Assembly (NCBI RefSeq): GCF_019925205.1
Contig: NC_083560.1
Location: 16,201,145 to 16,265,144, forward strand
Source: Metopolophium dirhodum
Lineage: Eukaryota; Arthropoda; Insecta; Hemiptera; Aphididae
DNA length: 64,000 nt
Direction: 5' to 3'
Shown: piece by piece, positions 1-10,356 of the stretch
Position numbering within the stretch: the first letter of the stretch is position 1
Layout of the letters: the number at the start of each line of letters is the position of its first letter
Notes under the pieces: generated by a model
The model's database searches: none
What the model was told of the DNA's origin: nothing
The model's input: the letters and a program-made list of their open reading frames with translations, nothing else
Translations under genes and position numbers: made by a program

Positions 1-387
1 TTCCCATGTATAACGAAGGACTGGGCGGCTTGTTTGTATACTATATGGTATACTGGGATCGTGTGTGTGTGTGTGTGATGTGATATGAAAGTATGTATCT
101 ATGCATGCATGCGTGTATGTATGATAAGGTATATAATATATATGTTGAGCTTGTGTGTGTGTTGTAAATATTATTATATAAGTTCAGAATGAAAACTGAT
201 AAGTACTGTATGATGTTTATGTATTACTGTATGTGTATGGTTATATCATATTTATATGTATAAATATACCTATGCGTTTTATTGATATGTATAAGTAATA
301 TGTATATAATATTATGGTTAATATTTGTATATAGGTATGTGTGATGTTGTAGGTACCTTATATTATATTATGAGCATAATGTATGTT

Positions 388-438
388 CGTATGTATGTAT
401 GTATGTATGTATGTATGTATGTATGTATGTATGTATGT
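388..438. repeat. (GTAT)n microsatellite, R arm unit 1
   Basis: About twelve GTAT units. It lies between two direct copies of a roughly 140 base block (about 170-305 and 459-610) that both begin ATTATTATATAAGTTCAGAA. Confidence 0.95.
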
Positions 439-950
439 GTATGTGTGTTTGTGTATATTATTATATAAGTTCAGAATGAAAACTGATGAGTACTGTATGG
501 TGTTTAATAGTATATTATAGTTTGTATGTGTATGGCTATATCATATTTATATGTATTAATATACCTATGTATCGTATGCTAATGATGTGTTTTATTGATA
601 TGTAAGTTTATGTTATGTAAATTGTATAATGTGTTCAGGGGTTTGTGATAATGATGTGTGTATAATTGTTTGGATATAATATGTAAGTATATGTATATAT
701 GTAAACTATATTATAATATATTTGAATGTGTGTGTGATACATTCCGATGTATAACGTGTGCTTTAGCGGGGTGTTTATTCGAATGGGATTATAATCTGAA
801 AATTGTATAATATTTTTAAATATGTATGTATGTACGTATGTAAATGAATATATGTGTATGTGTGTGTATGTATGTATGTGTGTGTATGTATAGGTATGTA
901 TGTGTGTTGTGTGTATGTATGTGTATGTATGATACAAATGTAGGTACATC

Positions 951-1234
951 AGAATATTTTATACATATTTTTTTTAAGGGGAGGTAATGTATTTGAAGGG
1001 GAAGGGGTAAAATATATGTCGGATAAGTGTTCGATATAGTCGATACAAATGTACATCTGAATATTATACATATTTTTTTTAAGGGGAGGTAATGTATTTG
1101 AAGGGGAAGGGGTAAAATATACGTCGGATAAGACGTGTTCGATATAGTCGATACAAATGTACATCTGAATATTATACATATTTTTTTTAAGGGGAGGTAA
1201 TGTATTTGAAGGGGAAGGGGTAAGATATATGTCG
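951..1234. repeat. 105-108 bp minisatellite, 3 units (R arm, unit 1)
   Basis: Unit core AAGGGGAGGTAATG, TTTGAAGGGGAAGGGG, TCGATACAAATGTACATC, repeating at 976, 1081 and 1189. The second period is 3 bases longer. Both periods are multiples of three, so the minus strand stays open through the array. Confidence 0.93.
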
Positions 1235-1900
1235 GTCACGTGTCGGATCGGGTGGTATGTGACGAGTGTATGTGTGTTGCGGGTTGCCTATATCGAGTAA
1301 TTAATACAAGTTTCGGAGGTGCGTGTACTTCGAATTGCCTATACAGAGGTGCCTATGCTTTTACATGTAAAATTTAAGGGGGAGGTGCTGCTGAACATAC
1401 ATATTTATACTACTAACTACTATTTTAAATTGTTCAATAATTATTAATATTAGTTATTACTTATTAGTTATTACCTTCGTTATCTTGGTCGTGTTTCGTA
1501 GCCTAAACATCATAGGGTAGCCTCTTATGAATTTTGTTTTTATGTATAAATGTAGGTATAATATATAATAATTTAGTCTGTTATCTATTTATTTAACATT
1601 GATCATAAATTCATTAATAATAATATAAGATTCGTCGTCGGCTAAACAATATACCTACATGCACAATATATTTGGCGTTGTGCCGTTGTATTTAATATTT
1701 ATATTAAGTATAAAATTAATATTTTAATAATGATACATTTTCTTTCATTTGAAACATTTCTTTCAATCAGATCGAAACATCATATCTTTAAAAGTAAGCC
1801 AAAATGTTGTTTTACAAAATTAATATATTCTATTATATTATATACATAATTTTTTTTTTATCGAACTTAAATTAGAATGTAATCAACACGTTCCCTGCGG

Positions 1901-1963
1901 ATGACGCAAAAAGGCGTCATTATACATAATTCGCATATGCTGAATGACGCCAATTGGCGTCAT
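1901..1963. repeat. Paired TGACGCC palindromes (R arm, unit 1)
   Basis: A hairpin ATGACGCAAAAAGGCGTCAT (1901-1920) and a perfect 20 bp palindrome ATGACGCCAATTGGCGTCAT (1944-1963), 23 bases apart. Resembles the terminal region of a small MITE, since the preceding CGTTCCCTGCGG has a TIR-like look, but no partner end was found. Could also be a tandem binding site. Conserved in all four arms. Confidence 0.85.
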
Positions 1964-2386
1964 GTATCTTGTATTCTTGTTATTTAATGGATTATAATTT
2001 GGTCAGCGTTACGATTAAACATTTGGTTTTTTGTCAGCGTCTTCTATAAGCATTGTTTCATGATTAAGTGCAAACCGTACACTGATATTTGAATTTTTCA
2101 ATTTTTAGGAAATTTTTTTATAGCGTCACGACAAGTATACAAAAATATGATTACTGTTTACTGTTTTTACAGATAAATAGTGTTTTTTGAAGAAAAAAAA
2201 TTTTAAAAAGCAGTTTTATAATTTCGTTTTAGTGTAAGGAATGGATGAATAACTTGGTCGATGTTATAATGTATACATGGGACCCATTTCTATCAGTAAG
2301 TAAGTTGTAAGTGGGCTGTGGGCACTAATTATAATATTTAAGTTTCCCGGTAGGGAAATGGACCAAGTTAGCGCCCGGGCAGCGGT

Positions 2387-2578
2387 GTGACCTCGCATAC
2401 CATATATCACGATTTACACGAATATTATGAATATCACTTTATTTCTAAATATGTAATCATAATAACAATCATAAAGGCGCGTCCGGATGGAGTAGCTTTT
2501 TCCGCGCGGCAAATACGCGTCCACACAGTGCGGCATTTATTTCCCGATTGTCTTCCAGTAGACAATAATTTGGACTAA
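2387..2578 (+). other. 63-codon ORF in R arm, unknown, possibly not a gene
   Basis: Short ORF in a locally GC-richer patch, beginning MTSHTIYHDL and ending FPDCLPVDNNLD. It has no motif I recognise. The same 63 codons are open in all four arms (2387-2578, 34949-35140, and minus strand 25642-25833 and 58217-58408) with only one residue change (Lys to Met in 34949-35140). It sits about 90 bases upstream of the Harbinger fragment and may be part of the same dead transposon. No promoter or splice context seen. Confidence 0.25.
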
Positions 2579-2670
2579 ATCAGTTAGTGCCAAAATTTCA
2601 TCGGAGGAGGATGTAGTTTGTACGCTTGCGTTGTTGTATGCGTACAAAAATCATACAAAAGCGCGGAATA

Positions 2671-2966
2671 AAATGGCGGGTTCGCCCAAGTTTGCAGAGC
2701 AGAAAAGTTGCAAATGGATCAAGATTATTAAATGAATTAAGAGAAGGTGGTTAATTAAATTTTGAATTACGAGGCTCATTTCATACATTTTTAAGAATTT
2801 GGCAATTTCAGATTTCGAATACATAGGTACTGTGCAAAATAGAGCCAATCATAAAAAACCTGATACTTTAATGAGGCAAGCTATACCAATGCAAGGAATG
2901 CTCGCAGTTACGTTAAGATTTTTAGCTACCGTTGACTCATATAATGAGCTTATCATATTTATTTAA
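2671..2966 (+). pseudogene. PIF/Harbinger (HARBI1-like) transposase fragment, R arm unit 1
   Basis: Reading from 2671 gives KWRVRPSL, then NGSRLLNELREGG and a stop: the usual start of Harbinger transposases (a W-x-V-R-P motif followed by LxxELR). After a frameshift the reading continues DFEYIGTV, MRQAIP and LAVTLRFLATVDSY, which match the conserved 'I..eeRLa.TLRFLATGdSy' block of the family, and then stops at 2964-2966. Only about 95 codons remain out of a usual 350-400, and no DDE catalytic residues are present, so it is dead. It lies almost entirely inside the 346 bp block that L arms lack. Family assignment is by motif recognition. Confidence 0.78.
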
Positions 2967-3027
2967 AATGTCAAAACAGTCAATATTATTCGTGGGTATA
3001 TAAAACCTTTTAAGTATATTATTAAAA

Positions 3028-4040
3028 AAGGTGGGTAAGTGGATGTCGCTCTGCTGTACAGTAGGTTACAAGTGGGTCACTGTAATGGATGGTGTTAAAT
3101 TTGAATTCAATGATATAATATCATTGTATCAGAAAAACGATTCTGAGTAAAAACGGTCAGTCAGCCTATGGTATTACTAAATATATTTGATGATATTATT
3201 GCGAATAAAGTAATTTATATACAACCTATTTACGTGGAGCCTAAGAGCCTTTTTTAAATTTCCAATCCTTAGCTATAAAAGATGAATATTTTATAATTTT
3301 TTAGCTATAAAATAATTATTAAATTTTAAATTTGATAAATGTTGTCAACATTTGAACTTTAAATGCTTATAAAAAAAAATTGTGCCTATGTATTTTTAAT
3401 ATTTTTCAAGTGCTATTAGAATGATATATCAGGAGCCTTAAATTATATTTTCACGCTTTATAACCCAAAAAATAAAATTTTATTGATATTTATAGAAAAA
3501 AAAACTAAAAAAATTTAAAACTGACAATGTCCGTAAACCGCTCAAAAATAGTTAAAATATTTTCAAAATTTTATGGTGTATAGAAAATGCTAATACAAAC
3601 ATTCAGTGAAATTTTCAAGTATCTACAGTCATACGTTTTTAATTACAACAAAATAAGAAAATCGTTGAATGAGATATCGAGTGAATATAAAAAAAATATG
3701 AATTTCAAACGCTCATAAAAATTTAATTTGACTTATTCTTGTAGAAATTTTTTGATAAAGGTAGACAAACTTATGGATAATCTTGCATTACATTTTCAAA
3801 TCTTACATTTAAAAAGAAAAATTTTTATGAATTCTCAACTCAAAATAATTTGCTAATTTTCATGATTTTTCAGTATTTTGTCAAAATTTTAACTTTAGAT
3901 GCTTATAAATAAAAACTGTGACTAAGGATTCTTAATTTTTTTCATCTGCCATTGAAACAATAACCTAGGAGCCTTCTATTAAATTGTCAAGCTTTTTTAC
4001 TCAACAGATAAAATTTTATTGATATTTATAGAAAAAAAAA
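3028..4040 (+). repeat. Dispersed repeat A, copy A1 (R arm)
   Basis: Starts with GTGGGTAAGTGGATGTCGCT, CTGCTGTACAG and GTGGGTCACTGTAATGGATG, then AT-rich non-coding sequence containing 'TTTGAACTTTAAATGCTTATA' type motifs (split here as TTTGAACTTT and AAATGCTTATA). It is cut off at the end of the arm. Five copies per unit in both orientations show it is a high-copy family. No ORF of note and no transposase, so a non-autonomous element of unknown class. Confidence 0.8.
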
Positions 4041-4041
4041 C

Positions 4042-5596
4042 AGTGCCGGTGCCAACTTGACGGACATCTATAATGCTATATAATATGATTGACTATTAAA
4101 TGATACTTTAATTTTACAGTAAAATCTAAACAAATTTGTTACTTATATTGTCGTCGAAATTACCTCCTACTAAATATAAATAATTGCGGTTAGATAATGT
4201 TATAAGTTATGACTTATGACTTTTATTTTAAAATTAATAGTTGTAGTATATTACTTTAGTTTAAAAATCTTTTAAGATGTTAAGATTCATAAACAGGAAT
4301 ACGATTAATTTTAAAAATATTAACTCATTTATAATATACTTAATACAATTTAATTTCAGTATAAATTTGTCAAATTGAGATTCAACTTATTGTACTTTTA
4401 ATTTTTATTACCAAAGGGTATACCTATCCGTTTATAAATAAACAAATAAATAAATATTTATATAGCAGTATCATATAATATAATATGTAGGTACCTATTT
4501 ATCAATATTATAATAATATAATAATTATCATTCACATTTTATATATTTTTATTATTATTAATTATTATTTTTGACTGCTGTACCCAACAGAACGGTTAGG
4601 TATAGCTTTGGGAATTTTCCTATATTCATACTGGCATATTACAGGTGCCGACAACTATATTGATTTTCTAAATGTAGTTTAAAAATAGTAATTAAAACTT
4701 AATTATTAATTCCAATAAATGTAATAAGACTATATATTATACTTAAATATTTGATAAGTTAATTGTCATTGGTTATGGTTAAATGCTCGATAAAATCAAG
4801 TGTTTGTATAACGTTATATACTTATAAAATAGAAAAAATGTTTAAACTTCAAAACCAATTAACTATGTATTTTAATAACGATATTAAATATGGATTAGAT
4901 CGTCTCTTGAATCCCATCCCACAATCTTGGCATTAGGAAAAACAATAAATTAAAAAAAAAATTTGCTAGGTTTTGTAAATTTAATTTAAAAGAAAAATAA
5001 ACTGAATTGTATTTATCTTAAATTCAATAAATTACCATATAGGTAACTTCACAAAAAGAATTCGAACAAAATCGTAAACACATTAATGCAAACTAATATA
5101 AATTAATGCAAATAATATTAAATGTTAAAGATTATTATTTATTAGTATATTTTTTTTTAAATAGTTATAGATAGTACAAAAACAAATTAAGATAAATTAC
5201 TTATGATATGGATACAATTAATATACAACTATACAAGTTGTAGGAGCTAAGTATATTATGGGTTTTTAATTTTTTATTAGTATTATAGAATTGTATAATT
5301 GGTTATTCATTATTGTAGTTTTTAGTCAAGTTTTTAACCTGGGTAGGATAATAGTCAAAAAAAATCAAATTTCCACTTACCAACTACAATATAAAACTTT
5401 GACAAAAAAACAAAAAATGTCTGTGAATAATAGAGGAATAATAAAGGAAAAAAGTGAGTGAAAATAATTATGAAAAAATAAATAAAATAATTATGAAAAA
5501 ATTATAAAAAAATAATTATGAAAAACAAAGAAATCGAAAAACTAATATTTCCGATATTCCATTCCTGTTTCTGAATGTGTTACTGATAGGTACGTT
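4042..5596. other. AT-rich stretch without recognised gene
   Basis: Begins at the arm edge with a lone CAGTGCCGGTGCCAACTTG that looks like a TIR end, but has no partner or duplication. Rest is AT-rich with short A-runs and repeated AATTATGAAAAA near 5468-5525. Unit 2: 36604-38158. Confidence 0.7.
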
Positions 5597-6715
5597 ATGG
5601 ACTCTATGTATAACAGGGTCTCACGTCCTTTTATAGTCGCTACTGTTCCTCGATTCCCGCGGCGGCGACGTTGGTGCCAGTCGTGGTTGCGACTTGCGAC
5701 GGCGGCAGTTGTTATAACTTGTAGCCACTGCCACTCGTTTAGCGGCCGTCACGACCACAGCATGCGCTCCTGGTACATGTGTCTCCGGCATGACTGGATT
5801 CTACACTGTTTCTACAACTGCAAACGAACCGACCGAGCAGGGGCGTATACAAGGGGGGGATGTGGGGGTCAGATCCCCCCCCCAATAGGCCTTTTTTTAA
5901 ATTTTATAAAATAGTGTTCTTAATGACTTAATGTAAGGAAATTACAAGGAAAAAAAATGGCAAGGATTTTTTGTAAATTTTTATTTTAACACATTCAACA
6001 ATTAATTAAAAATAATTTACTTAATATTAATCAGTAATCATATATTTATTTCATATTCATATAATCGTATTATGTGATATTTGATAATATGTATATTAAA
6101 TACAAGTATAATAAATTATTATAAGATAATAATATGTGGCAGACCAGCCACGGGCCGTCGCCAGTCGCCACCGTCACCGATATCAACGCGGCGGAGACGA
6201 CGCCCGCATGTCAGTGCGTATAATAATACATTTTCCTACACATTAGAAAAAGAAATATAAAAATAGCTAAAAATAGCTTAAATAATAAATATTATTATTA
6301 TCTAAAAACAAATATCAACCACAAATATTATGTTAGTTGTACGAACAAGTCATAACTACATATAACTACTTGTAGAATTTAAAATAAAATGTATTGAATA
6401 TATATATGTTTTATCATTTATTAGGTATTTAAATGTGCACATACCTAGGTTTAGGTATTTTTGTTCCATAATAATTTGTTTGCAACTGATCCCCCCCCAT
6501 ACAAAAGTTATGTATACGCCACTGCGACCGAGTAAACCCCGATTCACACTGTTACCGCACGGCACGGACCGTCACAGGCCACAGCACGCAACGGCACGAC
6601 AAATCGTCCAACTATTCACACTATTCAGGTATCACACTATTCATCGTCCGTCATCTACCGTCAAAATATTATGTAGTCACTCATTACAAACCACTAGCGT
6701 AGCCGAGTAGGTACT
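5597..6715. other. GC-rich islet split by element H1
   Basis: The flanks 5597-5837 and 6533-6715 are clearly GC-richer than their surroundings and become continuous if H1 and one TSD copy are removed. The right half has a GATTCACACTGTTACCGCAC motif and many CACGG repeats. The ORFs here (105 and 91 codons) run into H1 and are not supported. Could be an older repeat or the remains of a regulatory or exonic region. Unit 2: 38159-39277. Confidence 0.45.
5838..6524. mobile_element. TIR element H1, 687 bp, 8-bp TSD
   Basis: Left end CAGGGGCGTATACAAGG and right end GTATACGCCACTG form terminal inverted repeats, flanked by a perfect 8 bp duplication CGACCGAG at 5830-5837 and 6525-6532. Subterminal G/C-runs are inverted too. 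There is no coding capacity, so it is non-autonomous. A GC-rich patch at 6136-6220 inside an otherwise AT-rich body may be a nested insertion. The TIR style suggests hAT, but the TSD lacks the usual nTnnnnAn pattern, so a P-type or other 8-bp-TSD superfamily is possible. It interrupts a GC-rich islet (5597-5837 and 6533-6715). Confidence 0.88.
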
Positions 6716-7050
6716 TAAATATTGGTTTACGCAGCTAGGTAGTCGTTCTGTGCAGTTCTGCAGTGTTTAAAAAATTGTAAAATGTTCTGAAATTTTTCAA
6801 CGCCAGATTTAGCTATTGTAGCAATTTTATTAGACAATTTTATTTATTTTAATTTTATTTTATTAAAAACAAATCGTCGTGCGTCGTTTTAAGCAACTTT
6901 TACTATCCAAATATCACGCTCATTGCGATCATTTAATCATTAGGTACAGTCAATAATAAATAATTCTATTTGCATAATTATAGTATCGTGGAAGTCGCCG
7001 CCGTGGTCTACTATCTACCACGTGCCTATAAATACAAATAAGACTAATAA

Positions 7051-8270
7051 ATGGGTAAAGCTCTACTGTACAGTTGTAAGTGTCTAGAGGAGTCACTGTT
7101 TTATGAATGTGTTATATTATAATGATAATGAGTTATCATATGATATGATTATTCATTTTAATACCTAATAAATCAAATTTAAAAGTACATTAAGTTGTTC
7201 TGAAAATTCCCTACATTTTTTTTATTAAGTATTTAAGAAATTAATTATTATAAGTCGTTTAATTTGTAAATTTTAAATAAATGAAAAAAATTCTTGCATA
7301 TTTTCATGATTTTTACTGCATATCATATGGCATATTTCGATACTTATTATTGCATAAAAATCCGCGCTCTAATTATATAATATGAATTACGATAAATTTT
7401 GTAAAAAATTCAACTTTATTAGGATTATATTATATTCTTTATATTTTTAAACTGTTATTTTAACAATGTATAAAGAACTTGTATACAATTTACAAACATT
7501 TTGACCAAAAAAAAAAAAATGTTGCAAATAGTATCACGCATGGAAAATTATGAAATAAACATTTGGTGAAAATTTCGAGTAACTACGGATCTTTTGTTGT
7601 TGAATTACAGCAAAGTGTTGGAACTTCAAATAACACTCATAAAGTGATTTGACTTTTTGGTAAACTTGTTTTTTATTAAAAGTAGAAAAACATAAAGTAC
7701 CTAATTCTTGTATTAATTTTTCAAATGTTAGATATAAATAGAAATTTTTTTATGTATTTTTAATTTGTATACGTTCGTGATTTATGATTTTGATGAATTT
7801 TGTTAAAATTCTAACTTCATACACTCATAAAAAATATCATGGATTTACTTTCAGGTTTTTATTTGTTTTCCATCAACAACTTATGAGGAACCTTGTATTA
7901 AATTTGTTGACAAATTTATTAGGAAAAAATTTGGTATCGACAATAATTAAAAACAAATATTAAAAATGAAAATGTCTTTAGTCTATACAATGCTATAGAA
8001 TGTCTTATGCCTATAGAAAGCTCACAACGAGGCTAATCATGCCCTTATGCATTGTCAATTTATGTGTCACATAAATATACTATGCATAGGTAAGGACATA
8101 AATATTATTAAAATTTTATGCCGTACAGAAAATATAGTAATATAAACATTCTGTGACAATTATATGTATGTACGGTTTGGTTATTTTGTTTAGAGTCACA
8201 CCAAAAACCAAAATCGATTTAGTCAAAAACTGGTTTTGCGTAAAAGTCTTAAATTTTTTTTTTTGTTTGT
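7051..8270 (+). repeat. Dispersed repeat A, diverged copy A2
   Basis: Opens ATGGGTAAAGCTCTACTGTA and closes with TCACACCAAAAACCAAAATC, then TTTTGCGTAAAAGTC, matching the far end of copy A5 in reverse. Much more diverged than A1. It may extend to about 8760, with hAT MITE H2 nested in its tail. Non-coding. Confidence 0.7.
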
Positions 8271-8300
8271 CTAATGAGAATAATCTGTTTTACTTTTTAC

Positions 8301-8741
8301 TAGGGATGGGCCGATACGAGAACCGATACTAGATATCGGCCGATATGAGTGGTATCGGTTTTATCGGTATCGCTTTTTTTTTCAAAACCGATACTTCAAC
8401 CGATACCAAAAAAAAAAAACCCCTATAGATCAGCATATTAATATTAAAGTATTAAAGACTGAAAAATAAAGAACAAACATGTGATAACTATTAAATAATA
8501 ATTATGAATTTATTACCATTAATAAGTATTAAATAATAATCAATGTTTTCACCTTTCTAGGTAATATTTGTGTTATTGGGTATTGGTTTTATTATAATAT
8601 ATCGGTTGGTGGTATCGGCTCATGCTTTTTTGTCAAAAATGTTGTTTTTATATTTTCATATATTATCGGGTATCGGTTTTTTATCGGCAGCATATATCGG
8701 AGTATCGGATATCGGTAAAAAGTGGTATCGGCCCATCCCTA
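8301..8741. mobile_element. hAT MITE H2, 441 bp, 8-bp TSD
   Basis: Ends TAGGGATGGGCCGATAC and GTATCGGCCCATCCCTA are a perfect 17 bp inverted pair. The TSD CTTTTTAC at 8293-8300 and 8742-8749 is perfect and fits the hAT pattern nTnnnnAn. The interior carries many ATCGGTATCGG-like subterminal motifs in both orientations, as in transposase-binding subterminal repeats. A 79-codon ORF at 8570-8809 is a translation of these repeats, not a gene. Probably inserted into the tail of the repeat A copy at 7051. Confidence 0.93.
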
Positions 8742-8749
8742 CTTTTTAC

Positions 8750-9249
8750 TTTCATGTGATTACTACAAAGGTGTATTTTGGAAATATCGCAAAGCCAAAT
8801 GTATTTTAGACGTACCTAGCAATAATAGTGGTACCCATTTATATAACACGACAGTTAGAGTAATGTACTATAACAAATAGTGACTATATTGAATTATTGA
8901 CTAATAATTCTAACTAAAATAACAATAATATTGACTATATTATAATAACGACAACCTATTTAACGGTATACGAGTATATGGACAACATTTTGTTTAAATA
9001 CTTGAACTCTAGTACAACATACTTTTATAATATTTCAAAACAAATGTATTAATTTGATTATCCATAATCAGTAAATGTCCAAATATCCAATACAATAATA
9101 TGAGGTGAAAACTAGTTGTGTATTAAATAAAATAAATATTTAAATAATATAAAAAAATAGTAATATACATATAATATTCTTTGTGTTTCGTTGCATTTTT
9201 CAGTGCGTTAACTCATTTACATTATAACAATGTATTTTTATGTATATAG
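8750..9249. other. AT-rich sequence ending in SDR splice acceptor
   Basis: No exon seen. It ends with TATTTTTATGTATATAG, a weak polypyrimidine tract and AG for the first SDR exon. The upstream exon that should splice here is not recognisable anywhere from 1 to 9249. Confidence 0.6.
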
Positions 9250-9392
9250 ATCACAGGTACAGGACACGGAATAGGGAAATGTTTGGCGATGCAGTTCGCT
9301 GACTTGTGCGCCAAAGTGGGGTGCGTCGACATCAACGCGGAGACCACAAAGGAAATCAACTCTAAGTGGAAAGGAAAAGCTATCGCTTACAC
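9250..9392 (+). CDS. SDR-family oxidoreductase, cofactor-binding exon (copy 1, partial gene)
   Basis: This 143 nt exon encodes the start of a Rossmann-fold short-chain dehydrogenase/reductase: an ITG strand, the glycine motif TGTGHGIG, helix residues KCLAMQFADL, then VGCVDIN. The acidic residue after the second strand is usual for NAD(H)-preferring SDRs. The acceptor is TATATAG at 9243-9249; an in-frame TAG directly upstream rules out an earlier reading. The donor is AC|GTGAGT at 9393. The exon ends in phase 2, and splicing to 12494 restores a Thr codon followed by CDVS, a typical SDR junction. Best family guess is SDR16C (retinol or epidermal dehydrogenase type, membrane-associated in known members), by motif style only. 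The N-terminal exon is not seen. A TIR element sits in the donor. Confidence 0.88.
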
Positions 9393-9398
9393 GTGAGT

Positions 9399-9566
9399 CA
9401 GTAGCGTATCAAGGATTTTTTCAAGGAGGGAAAATATAAAACTTTTAATAGACATTCAGTATTCATAATATATTATATTCATATTATTATATAAATGTGG
9501 TATTGTGTACAAAATTTGGTCTCCGGGGGGAATAAGACCCCCATACCCCCCGTATATACGCCACTT
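9399..9566. mobile_element. TIR MITE H3, 168 bp, inserted in a splice donor
   Basis: Left end CAGTAGCGTATCAAGG and right end GTATATACGCCACTT are imperfect inverted repeats related to those of H1. The TSD ACGTGAGT is perfect at 9391-9398 and 9567-9574. The TSD consists of the last two bases of the SDR exon plus the donor GTGAGT, so the insertion duplicated the donor rather than destroying it. Subterminal G- and C-rich blocks are present, with no coding capacity. As with H1, the TSD does not match the hAT consensus. Confidence 0.9.
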
Positions 9567-10174
9567 ACGTGAGTGTGTACAATGTACTATATTCTTATAG
9601 TGAATGCAATATTTTATAAACTATATCATGGTCACTGCACGGGCCGGGTGCGAGCAATAATAGGCCGTGATGCCCGGTCACCAAAATACTTCGTGCGTGC
9701 CGGCTATTACGACCGCCTAGATAATATGTGTGTTATGTTTGAGTGTGTATTCTTATATAAACAATAAATAAATCAAACACAAGTTGAATTGGTAAGACGA
9801 TAAAATAAAATAAATAAATTGCCCTATGTTGCTGGTAACAATATACAAAAATAATAATAATAGTATTGTAATTCAAAGCAACACGGAAATATATAACAAG
9901 TAATTGACCAACATTTTAAACAAGTACTAGAGTGGAGCGCAGCTGGCCACTCTGATCCCTATCCTATAAAAATAATAATTGCACACACAATACATCGAAA
10001 TCTTACACAGAAGATAATATTAGAAAAATCACAGCGATATGCGCCTACAAAAATTATATAAAAAAGTGGCGATTCTCGTACACAATAAAAATACGACAAG
10101 GGACGATTTGCGCCCACAATACTTCAAAAAATTAACATAATAATAGTGCCGAGAGATGGGTGTTTTAGATTAGA

Positions 10175-10204
10175 TTTTTTTTTTTTGGGGGGGGGGGGGG
10201 GGGG
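10175..10204. repeat. T12-G18 homopolymer pair in SDR intron
   Basis: Twelve T followed by eighteen G. The unit 2 copy (42735-42760) has the same T-run but only fourteen G, a four-base length difference. Confidence 0.95.
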
Positions 10205-10356
10205 TATTATAGCTAAATTTAACAATATTTTTATCGTACATAATACCGGTGGACATAATCTCAACTAGTGACGAAATCTCGAGGGTGTTATATAATATAG
10301 AGTATAGAGTATTTATATAGTATTTAGTACTTATACTATTTGTCTATGGTATAGAC

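Larger units (their letters stand above)
1..4041 (+). repeat. R arm, unit 1 (inner end off-window)
   Basis: Reverse complement of the L arm at 24490-28618, minus its innermost 412 bases, which lie before the window. Contents in order: GT/GTAT microsatellites, a three-unit minisatellite, the TGACGCC palindromes, a 63-codon ORF, a Harbinger fragment absent from the L arm, and a repeat A copy. Homology with L stops at the A-run just before base 4042. Confidence 0.93.

Noticed and set aside
951..1234. CRISPR-like array
   Set aside because: Repeats are contiguous 105-108 bp units without spacers in a eukaryotic sequence.
4042..4060. TIR element beginning CAGTGCCGGTGCC
   Set aside because: No matching inverted end or target duplication within 2 kb.
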